Source: Pukyongiella litopenaei
Lineage (GTDB): Bacteria > Pseudomonadota > Alphaproteobacteria > Rhodobacterales > Rhodobacteraceae
Direction of reading: 5' to 3'
Assembly (NCBI RefSeq): GCF_003008555.2
Contig: NZ_CP027665.1
Location: 1,612,001 to 1,676,000 of the forward strand
DNA length: 64,000 nt
Positions 26,882-34,436 of this stretch are shown here, piece by piece; the first letter of the stretch is position 1, and every line of letters starts with the position of its first letter. The notes beneath the pieces are model-generated. The model ran no database searches, was not told where the DNA came from, and worked only from the letters and a program-made list of their open reading frames with translations. A program made the position numbers and the translations under genes.

Positions 26882-27489
26882 GTTCCGGCCTCCTCTTGGG
26901 CTACTTTTGCCTCGACCCGCCCGCTGCCGCCGCGGGCGATGTCCACGGCCCGGTCGATCAGCAGTTGGCCATGTGCCTCGAATCTAGCAGAAAGGTGCTT
27001 CAAGGCCACCATGTTCATGGTGAAAACCGCCGCCTCGGCCGCGCCGGCGGGGGCGGGAAACTCCTTGAGATCGCCCGGACCCAGCGTGCCATCGGCATAG
27101 AGCACCGCGGTGGCGCAGTTCACCGTGTCGTCATCCACATAGGCGTGGTCCAGCGTGTTGCGCGCGGCGTTGCGGTTTTCCTCGGTCGGCTTGAACACCC
27201 AGATCTCGGACGCGGCCAGCGACGGCGGATCCTTGTCCGATTTCGGGCCGATGTAATCCCGTGCGGCAAGACAGGCCCACCAGACCCGTTCGCGCGGGGG
27301 CAGCAGCACCGACATCAGCAGCAGCATGTCGATCATCGCCTTCTTGCCGTCGAGTTCCTCCAGCACCGCCTCGGCGGATGCACTGGCGGGTGCATCGAGG
27401 CGGGTCTTCAGCCGGATATTCGCCCGCGCCAGCAGTTTTGCCGCCGGCTGGTCGGGCACTTTCACCATGTTCTTGAAACGCTCGCTCAT
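26878..27489 (-). CDS. DUF6931-like protein between vgrG and PAAR
   Basis: 203 residues, mainly helical, no signal peptide or membrane segment. It has an aromatic, charged core ('LLPPRERVWWACLAARDYIG', 'AARNTLDHAYVDDDTVNCA', 'FTMNMVALKHLSARF'). I recognise it as resembling the uncharacterised DUF6931 family seen beside VgrG/PAAR genes, from memory only. Its place between spike and tip genes, with 8-base and overlapping junctions, suggests an adaptor or loading chaperone for the spike; an effector is also possible but no catalytic motif is visible. Confidence 0.6.
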   Translation of the reverse strand: MSERFKNMVKVPDQPAAKLLARANIRLKTRLDAPASASAEAVLEELDGKKAMIDMLLLMSVLLPPRERVWWACLAARDYIGPKSDKDPPSLAASEIWVFKPTEENRNAARNTLDHAYVDDDTVNCATAVLYADGTLGPGDLKEFPAPAGAAEAAVFTMNMVALKHLSARFEAHGQLLIDRAVDIARGGSGRVEAKVAQEEAGT

Positions 27490-27497
27490 ACCGGCAC

Positions 27498-29663
27498 CTA
27501 GTTGATCTTGGTGACGCCGCCCTTGAGCGTCAGCAACGTGTCGCCCTTGACGGTGGTCGTCGTACCCGACATCTCGGCCATGCCGTCGGCCGAGATCGTG
27601 ACCATCGGTGCGCTGATCGTCACACCCGAATTGTCGATGGTGATGGAACTGCCGCCGACGGTCAATGTGATTTCCATGGCCGCCTCGATGGCGATCGACC
27701 CGGACGACACGCCGATGGTCAGGTCGCCCTGCTCGACCGTGGTGTCGTCATTGCCCGTCACCGTCTTGGTGTGATTGCCGCCGATGGTCTGGGTCCGGTC
27801 GGTGGCGATGTCGATTTCCTGGTTGCCGGTGGAGATGGTGAAATAATGGTCCCCCTCCTGGATGGTCTCGGTGACGTGGTTGCGGACCACCCGCGACACG
27901 CTGCCATCCTCGTCGTGATCCCCGGCATTGACCTCGTCGAGCCCGACCGTGACCACCGACTTGTTCTTGATCAGCACCTGGTGGTCCTTTTGCGCCTGGA
28001 CGCGCATCAGTTCCTCGCCGGCCTTGTCGTCGAACATCAGCTCGTTATAGCCCTCGGCATCCTTGCTGCTCTGGGTCTTGATCCCCAGCTGGGTGGCATC
28101 CTGCGGATAGGTATAGGGGGGCATGGTGTCGGCATTGTAGAGCATGCCGGTGCAGATCGGCCTGTCGGGGTCGCCCTCCTCGAACTGGATCACGACCTCC
28201 TGCCCCATGCGCGGCACCGCGACAAAGCCCCATTCCTTGCCCGACCACGGCGTGACCACCCGCACCCAGCAGGACGAATTTTCATCGTCCTTGCCTTCGC
28301 GGTCCCAGTGGAACTGGATCTTGATCCGGCCATGTTCGTCGGTCCAGATCTCTTCGCCGTTCTGCCCGACGACGGTGGCGGTCTGCAGCCCGGTGACCCG
28401 GGGCCACGGGGTCGTCAGCGGCGCCCGGTACTGCACCGCCTCGGGGATCGCCCCGAACCTGGTAAAGACCGGGAACGGCATGTCCTTAATCTCGTCGGGG
28501 AAATCCCAGTTCCGTGGCATCAGAACCTTGGGTTCGTCCCCGTCCTTGGTGTCCCGGCCCGACCGGCTGGCGGTCCGGGCATCGCCGCCGCGCTCCCTGC
28601 CGCGCTTGCCGCCGCCCTGAAAACTGAACTCCTCCATGAAGTAATGGGTCGCCTGGGTGACGATGTAATCGCCGACATAGCCTTCGACCTTGGGCGAATA
28701 TTCAGTTCCGTCCCGCAGGGCGAAGGACATCTTGCCGCCGGCGCACAGGGTCCGGATCATCCCCGTGCCGCGCATCTGGGCATACCGCGCCGCGTCCGCC
28801 TCCATCCGCACCTGGGCCCGCGCATTGCCCAGCGCCGAGACGTTGCGATAGCGGCCGGGATATTCGTAGACCTCGCTGCTGTTATGGGGGTTTCCGCCCG
28901 ACTGGATCTGCTGAACCACGGTGGTATCCGCCGATGGCGCCTCGAAATCGAAATCGGCCAGCGTCACCTTGCCCCGCCGCATTTCGCCCGACACCGCCCA
29001 CTCGGCGATCGCGTCCTCGTAGACGCGTTCCTTGTTCTTCAGCGGTAGATACTTGAACTCGGACCGCTCGGGGCAGTCCTCATGCGCGCTCAGCGCGTCG
29101 CACAGGATCATGTTCTCGGGAGAGGTCGAATCCAGCGCGTTGCGGAACAGATAGTAGATCCCCTCTTCTTCCATCAGCCGCGAGATGAAACTGAAATCGC
29201 TTTCCCGGTATTGCAGGCAATAGGTCCGGGTTTCGTAGGTGCCGGTCAGGCTGTCGGTATAGTCGGTCAGCCCCGCCTCATCCATCACCTGCTTGATGAT
29301 CTCGACCGCCGTCTTGTTCTGGAACACCCGGCAGTCGCTGGTGCGCGTCAGCAGCCACAGCTTGGGCCGGAATTCGGCGGTGTAGAAATCGTAGGTGCCC
29401 TGGAATCCCAGATGTTCGACCGAGGTGCAGATGCCGGTTATGACGCGTTCGGCCTCTCCCTCGGTCTGCACATGCAGCCGCATGGCGCGGCCCAGGAATT
29501 CGTCCAGGTCGATATCGGGGCTCTTGCTCATGAACAGCACGCGCGCGCGGGTCAGCTTGCTGATCCCCTCGTCGACGATGGCGCTGTGCAGCATCAGGTC
29601 CTCGGACACATAGTCGCCCGACATCCAGACCACGGAATAGTCGGTCGCTTTGCTTACAGGCAT
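27498..29663 (-). CDS. vgrG: T6SS spike protein TssI/VgrG
   Basis: 721 residues. The N-terminal part is the gp27-like/phage-baseplate domain ('VEHLGFQGTYDFYTAEFRPKLWLLT', 'YCLQYRESDFSFISRLMEEEGIYY'), followed by the gp5 OB fold ('DEHGRIKIQFHWDREGK', 'SCWVRVVTPWSGKEWGFVAVPRMGQEVVIQFEEGDP') and a beta-helix with repeated T-I-x-x-G elements. It ends right after the helix, with no effector extension. The ATG has an AAGGAT site. A 75-base gap separates it from the composite sheath gene upstream. Confidence 0.96.
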   Translation of the reverse strand: MPVSKATDYSVVWMSGDYVSEDLMLHSAIVDEGISKLTRARVLFMSKSPDIDLDEFLGRAMRLHVQTEGEAERVITGICTSVEHLGFQGTYDFYTAEFRPKLWLLTRTSDCRVFQNKTAVEIIKQVMDEAGLTDYTDSLTGTYETRTYCLQYRESDFSFISRLMEEEGIYYLFRNALDSTSPENMILCDALSAHEDCPERSEFKYLPLKNKERVYEDAIAEWAVSGEMRRGKVTLADFDFEAPSADTTVVQQIQSGGNPHNSSEVYEYPGRYRNVSALGNARAQVRMEADAARYAQMRGTGMIRTLCAGGKMSFALRDGTEYSPKVEGYVGDYIVTQATHYFMEEFSFQGGGKRGRERGGDARTASRSGRDTKDGDEPKVLMPRNWDFPDEIKDMPFPVFTRFGAIPEAVQYRAPLTTPWPRVTGLQTATVVGQNGEEIWTDEHGRIKIQFHWDREGKDDENSSCWVRVVTPWSGKEWGFVAVPRMGQEVVIQFEEGDPDRPICTGMLYNADTMPPYTYPQDATQLGIKTQSSKDAEGYNELMFDDKAGEELMRVQAQKDHQVLIKNKSVVTVGLDEVNAGDHDEDGSVSRVVRNHVTETIQEGDHYFTISTGNQEIDIATDRTQTIGGNHTKTVTGNDDTTVEQGDLTIGVSSGSIAIEAAMEITLTVGGSSITIDNSGVTISAPMVTISADGMAEMSGTTTTVKGDTLLTLKGGVTKIN

Positions 29664-29738
29664 ACTCTTATCCTTTCGCGAATCACCGCATTCGGAAATC
29701 CGTTACTTGACTGAAATACCTTCATAAAATCAGCATCT

Positions 29739-32700
29739 TCACAAATCGTCCAGCAGTGCCGCCAACTCGGCGTCAATATCGCCGTCATCACTGCCGGTAT
29801 CTCCCCCATCATCGAACCCGGCCAGCAATGCGTCAAGTTCGTCGTCGACACCGCCCGTATCGGCCCCCGTATCGCCCGCCGCATCGGCCCCTGTATCGTC
29901 ATCCGCGGCCTCGGCCACCGGTTCGCGATCCCCGGTATCGGGTCCGGCCACGGGTTCCGGCGCCGCGACAGGATCGGGTGGCGATGGCGGCGGTGCGGGC
30001 TGGCCGGTCCACGGCCCGAGGATCTCGTCCCCCGCGACCGACCGGAACGAGGCCAGACGCACCTCGTCGCGCCCCTTGATCGACACCACCGGCATGAAAC
30101 CGCGCCCCAGCGCGGCGGCGATCCCGTCCTCGGCCATGTTGCGTTCGGTGCAGGGCAACGCCACCTGGTCGCCATAACGGTCGGTCACATAATGGTAGGG
30201 CATCCCGCCCAGCGACATGATCGACCCCAGCCCCATATGGGCGCCGTTCTGCCGGAACGACCGCGCCAGCAGGATCGCGACCAGCAGCACCGGATTGGCC
30301 CAGAGCATGCCGCGCAGCCCTTCGGCCAGGGTAAATTCCTCGAATTCGAATTCGTAGATCGGTTCGGTTTTCGCGCCATAGGGCCGGCGCAGCAGGAACC
30401 GCGGCGTGACCAGCCCCAGATGGCCGGATTCCGGCATCGCCCGCAGCGTGTCCCAGGCCCGCGCCACCAGCGGATGGCGGTCCTCGTTGGCCGTGTCGAG
30501 AAACGCGGGCGTCATCGCGGCAAAGAACGGCGCATCGACATGGGCGGCCACCCGCGCGATCCGGCCCAGAAGCTCGGCATGGGGCGGCGTCTCTTCGAAG
30601 GTATAGAGCCCCAGCAGGGCGGAATAGCCGCCGCGCCCGTTTTCCTCGTCCAGCGGTTCACCGGTCAGCAGTTGCACCAACCCGGATTGCGACAGGTCAT
30701 CCGCCGCCGCCTGGTCGGCGGCAATCTCGGCCGCCGAGACATCGTAGAGAACCACGTCCAGCGTGTCGTCGGTTTCGATCGACCGGGCGATCAGGTCGAT
30801 CGACCGCCACTGCGCCTCGACCGACTGGAACTCCGGGTGGTGCAGCAGCAGCCGCATCGCCGAGGACAGCGCCTCGTCCACGGCCTTTTGCATCGCCTGC
30901 GCATCGGCGTCGGGAATTGCACGGATATGCGGCCCGACGATCCGGGCCATCAGATCGTCGAGCGGACCGGGCTGCGCCAGTTGCCCCGAGGTATCGCCGA
31001 TCAGCTTCTGAAACTCGCTCAGCCGCAGGTCGGCGGGCACGGCGTTGCCGGCAGACCGCGTTTTCGGCGGCGCAACCCGCTGGCCGTGTTTCTCGCCCCA
31101 GTCCCGCAGGGTCGCGGCGGCGTGCCCGGCCGTGGCGCCGCTGGACAGTTGCTGTTTCAGCCCGGCCAGTTCCGCAAACAGCCTGACATTTTCATAGATC
31201 TCGTCGGGATGCAGGTCGTCCAGCCCGCCGAGTTTTACCGCGACGCCGGCCCCGTCCCGCCCGATCGGCAGCACCAGTTCGGTGGCAAAGCCCGCGATCA
31301 CGTCCTCGGCGGTGTCGGGATCGAGCGGGATCGGCCGCCGCGCCGCGAGTTCGGCACCGGTGCCCAAATCGCCACGCACCGCGCGGCCGGTAAAATCGCC
31401 GAAAATCGCCATGCGGAACCGTTTGCGGTTCAGTTTCTGCGCATCGGGCCGGTCGGCGCTGATCGTGCCAAAGGCAAATTGCGGGTCCGCCGGACGGATG
31501 GCGCCGAGGTCCGGCGCGTCCTCGGAGGCCACCGGATCGTCGCCGGGCCGGGGCAATTCGTCCGTATCGTCTGCGGGCGGGGTCTCATCTTTGCCCAGCT
31601 CGGCCACGAGGTCGTCCAGATCCTCTCCCGGCCCAGATTCGGGTTCGGCATCATCGGATGCCCCCAGTTCGGCGAGCAGGTCGTCCAGATCGTCCCCACC
31701 GGTTTCCGGCTCGGGGTCGGCATCCCCCAGATCGCCAAGGAGATCGTCGAGATCATCCGACGCGGTATCATCGCCGCCCGCATCATCTGCGGCGGGGTCA
31801 GTCGCCTCGGGTGCTTCGGATACGAGCCCGTCGAGATCGGCGAGAAGATCGTCCGGCGTATCGCCACCGGCGGGTTCCGGTTCGGTGGCCTCGAGATCGG
31901 CGAGAAGATCGTCGAGATCATCCGCCTCCGGCGTTTCGGCTACGGGGGTTTCCGCATCGACTGGCCCATCATCCGGCGTGCCGTCCTCGACGGGCTCAGG
32001 GTCCGCCATGTCAAGACTGCCGAGGAGGTCGTCGAGATCATCATCCCCGTCGGTGACGGGTTCGGCACTGTCGAGCGTTGCAAGAACATCGTCGGTCGCA
32101 GCGTCCTGCACCGTGTCGGGCCCTGCCGTTTCAAGACTGCCGAGAATGTCATCCAGGTCCCCCTCTCCGGCGCCCTCCGGTTGGGTCTCATCCAGCGCGG
32201 CGCTTTCAAGCCCGGCCAGAACATCATCCGCCGGGTCGTCTTCGGCAGGCGCGGCTCCGCCCGCCTCGATGCTGCCGAGTATGTCGTCCAGATCATCGGC
32301 TTCGGGCGCGTCCGGGGTGGCATCCTCAAGACCGGCGAGAACGTCATCGGCTGTCCCGCCCGGATCGGCCTGCGCCTCGGTCGCCTCGATGCTGCCGAGT
32401 ATGTCGTCCAGATCATCGGCTTCGGGCGTTTCGGATACGGGGGTCTCCAGACCCGCCAGCACATCGTCGGTTGCATCCGTGGCGGCGGGTTGGTCCGGTA
32501 TCGCGGCCCGCAGGCCGTCCAGGGCCGCGCCGGTGTCATCTGCCGGTGTCGCGCTGCCCTCGGGCGCGGCGGCGGCCAGGCTGCCCAGCGCATCGGACAC
32601 CTCATCGCCCACCGCATCGCCGGCGGCATCGGGCGGCGCCAGATCGCCGAGGCCGGACAACACCTCGTCTCTCTTGTCTGCGGGCCTGTCCGCCGGGTCC

Positions 32701-33527
32701 TCTTCGGGCGCGGGGGCCGCGTCGCGCAGCGCATCCAGCGCGGCACTGGCGGTATCCCCGGCAGCATCCCCGGCGGGCGCGTCGTCAGGCACCGCAGCGC
32801 GCAGCGCGTCGAGCGTATCGGATGTTGTGTCCACCGGTGCCTCATCATCCGGCACCGCAACCGTGCCGGGCGCGGCGGCGGCGAGACCGGCCAGCACATC
32901 GCCGGTGCGATCGGCCGGCGCGTCGCCCGCCGGGGCCTGCGCCTTCAGCGCATCGAGAACCTCGGCCGCGCCGTCCGTGGCGTCAGCCGTGTCGGGCAGC
33001 GCATCGCGCAGGGTTTCCAGCGCGGCGGTCATGTCCGCGCCGTCACCGCCGGTCCCGCCCAGCGCGGCGAGCAGACCGGGATCGTTCAGGATGGTTTCGA
33101 TCAGCGTTTCCGCGCCGGATTTGCCATCCATATAGGTCATCAGGTTGGTCAGTTGCGTCCGCGCCTCGAGAAGCGGACGCAGCGCATCCACCCTGGCCGC
33201 GATCGCGCCGGGTGAAAAATCCGACATCTTCTCGAAGGTCAGATCGACCGCAAGGTTGCCCTCGCCCGTCAGCGTATTGGGCACCGAGAAGGCCACCCGC
33301 GGGGCCATTGCCTTCATCCGCTCGTCGAAATTGTCAACGTCGATCTCGACGAAGCCGCGATCCTCGACCGCGGGCGGTTCCTGTTTCGACTTGCCGGACA
33401 GGTCCGACAGCACACCCATCACGAACGGCAGCTGCACCTTTTTCTGCGCGCCATACAGTTCGACATCATATTCGATCTGGACCCGTGGCGCGCGGTTGCG
33501 CGCGATGAATTTCTGTGACCCGCTCAT
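29739..33527 (-). CDS. Composite TssB - acidic repeat linker - TssB-like - TssC-like protein
   Basis: 1262 residues in one uninterrupted frame. Residues 1-155 are a TssB domain closely matching the stand-alone TssB encoded at 43551 (shared FIARNRAPRVQIEYDVELYG, NFDERMK, PNTLTGEGNLAVD, NLMTYMDGK). Residues about 160-665 are an acidic linker with some twenty amphipathic repeats of the type D-D-x-L-A-G-L or L-D-D-L-L-G-x-L. Residues about 700-790 (MAIFGDFTGR...GGLDDLHPDEIYENV) look like a second divergent TssB. Residues about 850-1170 match TssC ('LLLHHPEFQSVEAQWRSIDLI', 'PRFLLRRPYGAKTEPI'), but the C-terminal strands of TssC are absent; an acidic tail with two more L-x-x-L-L motifs follows. Function is unknown; a canonical contractile sheath seems unlikely. 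Confidence 0.85.
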   Translation of the reverse strand: MSGSQKFIARNRAPRVQIEYDVELYGAQKKVQLPFVMGVLSDLSGKSKQEPPAVEDRGFVEIDVDNFDERMKAMAPRVAFSVPNTLTGEGNLAVDLTFEKMSDFSPGAIAARVDALRPLLEARTQLTNLMTYMDGKSGAETLIETILNDPGLLAALGGTGGDGADMTAALETLRDALPDTADATDGAAEVLDALKAQAPAGDAPADRTGDVLAGLAAAAPGTVAVPDDEAPVDTTSDTLDALRAAVPDDAPAGDAAGDTASAALDALRDAAPAPEEDPADRPADKRDEVLSGLGDLAPPDAAGDAVGDEVSDALGSLAAAAPEGSATPADDTGAALDGLRAAIPDQPAATDATDDVLAGLETPVSETPEADDLDDILGSIEATEAQADPGGTADDVLAGLEDATPDAPEADDLDDILGSIEAGGAAPAEDDPADDVLAGLESAALDETQPEGAGEGDLDDILGSLETAGPDTVQDAATDDVLATLDSAEPVTDGDDDLDDLLGSLDMADPEPVEDGTPDDGPVDAETPVAETPEADDLDDLLADLEATEPEPAGGDTPDDLLADLDGLVSEAPEATDPAADDAGGDDTASDDLDDLLGDLGDADPEPETGGDDLDDLLAELGASDDAEPESGPGEDLDDLVAELGKDETPPADDTDELPRPGDDPVASEDAPDLGAIRPADPQFAFGTISADRPDAQKLNRKRFRMAIFGDFTGRAVRGDLGTGAELAARRPIPLDPDTAEDVIAGFATELVLPIGRDGAGVAVKLGGLDDLHPDEIYENVRLFAELAGLKQQLSSGATAGHAAATLRDWGEKHGQRVAPPKTRSAGNAVPADLRLSEFQKLIGDTSGQLAQPGPLDDLMARIVGPHIRAIPDADAQAMQKAVDEALSSAMRLLLHHPEFQSVEAQWRSIDLIARSIETDDTLDVVLYDVSAAEIAADQAAADDLSQSGLVQLLTGEPLDEENGRGGYSALLGLYTFEETPPHAELLGRIARVAAHVDAPFFAAMTPAFLDTANEDRHPLVARAWDTLRAMPESGHLGLVTPRFLLRRPYGAKTEPIYEFEFEEFTLAEGLRGMLWANPVLLVAILLARSFRQNGAHMGLGSIMSLGGMPYHYVTDRYGDQVALPCTERNMAEDGIAAALGRGFMPVVSIKGRDEVRLASFRSVAGDEILGPWTGQPAPPPSPPDPVAAPEPVAGPDTGDREPVAEAADDDTGADAAGDTGADTGGVDDELDALLAGFDDGGDTGSDDGDIDAELAALLDDL
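31831..31913. repeat. 23-bp direct repeat, 60-bp period, in the composite gene linker
   Basis: The same 23 bases occur at 31831-31853 and 31891-31913, exactly 60 bases apart (20 codons), inside the acidic linker of the TssB/TssC composite gene. They encode repeated L-L-A-D-L-D/E units. The exactness at nucleotide level suggests recent duplication or slippage. Confidence 0.85.
32262..32428. repeat. 47-bp direct repeat, 120-bp period, in the composite gene linker
   Basis: A 47-base sequence at 32262-32308 is repeated without mismatch at 32382-32428, a spacing of 120 bases or 40 codons. Each copy encodes the unit P-E-A-D-D-L-D-D-I-L-G-S-I-E-A. The repeats stay in frame and point to expansion of the linker by duplication of a 40-residue unit. 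Confidence 0.9.
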
Positions 33528-34378
33528 CGCCTCCCATCCTTCAGCGCCGCGACCTCGGCCCGGAGGGCACGGATTTCACCGTGCAGTTCCATCACATGTT
33601 CATCCACCACGTCGGTTTCCGATTTCACCAGTTCGCGCAGCTGTTCGAACTCGGCCTCGGCCTCGGCCTCGACCGCCGATTGCATGGTGTTGACCAGCAG
33701 GCCGATGAACAGGTTGAGCACCGAAAAGGCCGTGATCACGATGAAGGGCACGAAGAACGCCCAGGCGGTCGGGAACTCGGCCATCACCGGGCGCACGATG
33801 CCCATCGACCAGCTTTCCAGCGTCATGATCTGGAACAGCGAATAGAGCGACCGGCCCAGCGTGCCGAACCATTCGTCGAATGCCGCGCCATACATCAGCG
33901 TGGCCATCACCCCGAACACATAGAAGATGATCGAGATCATGATGATGACCGCGCCCATGCCCGGCAGCGCATCCAGCAGCGCCTGCACCACAGCCCGCAT
34001 CTGCGGGATCACCGACAGCAGGCGCAGCGACCGGATCACCCGCAACCCGCGCAGCGCCGACAGGCCCGATTTGTCGGGCAAGAGCCCGACGCTGACCACG
34101 ACCAGATCGAAAATGTTCCAGGCGCTGTTGAAGAACCGCAGGCCATAGGCATAGAACTTGATCAGCAGCTCGACCACGAAAATGGTGAGCACCACCCTGT
34201 CGATCACGGTCAGCAGCCCGCCGATGCTGTCCTGCATCGTCTGCGACGTGGACAGGCCCAGGGTGACCGCGTTGAAGATGATCACCGCCAGAATGGCATT
34301 GGTCACCTTCGGCCGCTCGATGAAATCGCGGGCGCGGGCGCGCAGTGTCAGGGTCCCGGTCTGGTTACTCGTCTCCAT
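33524..34378 (-). CDS. Bacterial voltage-gated sodium channel (NaVBac-type)
   Basis: 284 residues, normal for single-domain bacterial NaV channels. Six transmembrane segments are visible; S4 carries arginines at every third position (110, 113, 116, 119), and the selectivity filter is T-L-E-S-W-S-M at 186-192, the sequence known from sodium-selective bacterial channels. S6 ends in LLVNTMQSAV and is followed by an acidic neck and a C-terminal coiled coil (about 236-280). The gene lies 58 bases after clpV and its stop overlaps the start of the composite sheath gene by four bases, so it is embedded in the T6SS operon. A role there is unknown. Confidence 0.92.
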   Translation of the reverse strand: METSNQTGTLTLRARARDFIERPKVTNAILAVIIFNAVTLGLSTSQTMQDSIGGLLTVIDRVVLTIFVVELLIKFYAYGLRFFNSAWNIFDLVVVSVGLLPDKSGLSALRGLRVIRSLRLLSVIPQMRAVVQALLDALPGMGAVIIMISIIFYVFGVMATLMYGAAFDEWFGTLGRSLYSLFQIMTLESWSMGIVRPVMAEFPTAWAFFVPFIVITAFSVLNLFIGLLVNTMQSAVEAEAEAEFEQLRELVKSETDVVDEHVMELHGEIRALRAEVAALKDGRR

Positions 34379-34436
34379 TCATTGCCTCCGCCGCGGGGTC
34401 CGATCGATCCGTCCGGGCCGGTCGCCCGGAGCGGGA

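Noticed and set aside
23265-26987. Long plus-strand open frame across tssK, tagH and PAAR
   Set aside because: Runs through four well-supported minus-strand genes and their junctions; composition is that of a shadow frame.
27498-29663. VgrG with C-terminal effector domain
   Set aside because: The protein ends just after the beta-helix; no extra domain follows.
32262-32428. Direct repeats considered as a CRISPR-like or mobile-element trace
   Set aside because: Only two copies, in frame within a coding sequence, encoding the protein repeat; no spacer-repeat pattern or cas genes.
30192-33215. 1007-codon plus-strand frame opposite the composite sheath gene
   Set aside because: It mirrors the repeats of the real gene (E-V-V-E-I-I-like pieces) because those repeats are opposite it; no start site or known domain.
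29739-33527. Composite gene as an assembly error joining tssB and tssC
   Set aside because: Normal tssB and tssC are present elsewhere in the window, the linker has its own organised repeats, and the TssC half is diverged from the stand-alone copy.
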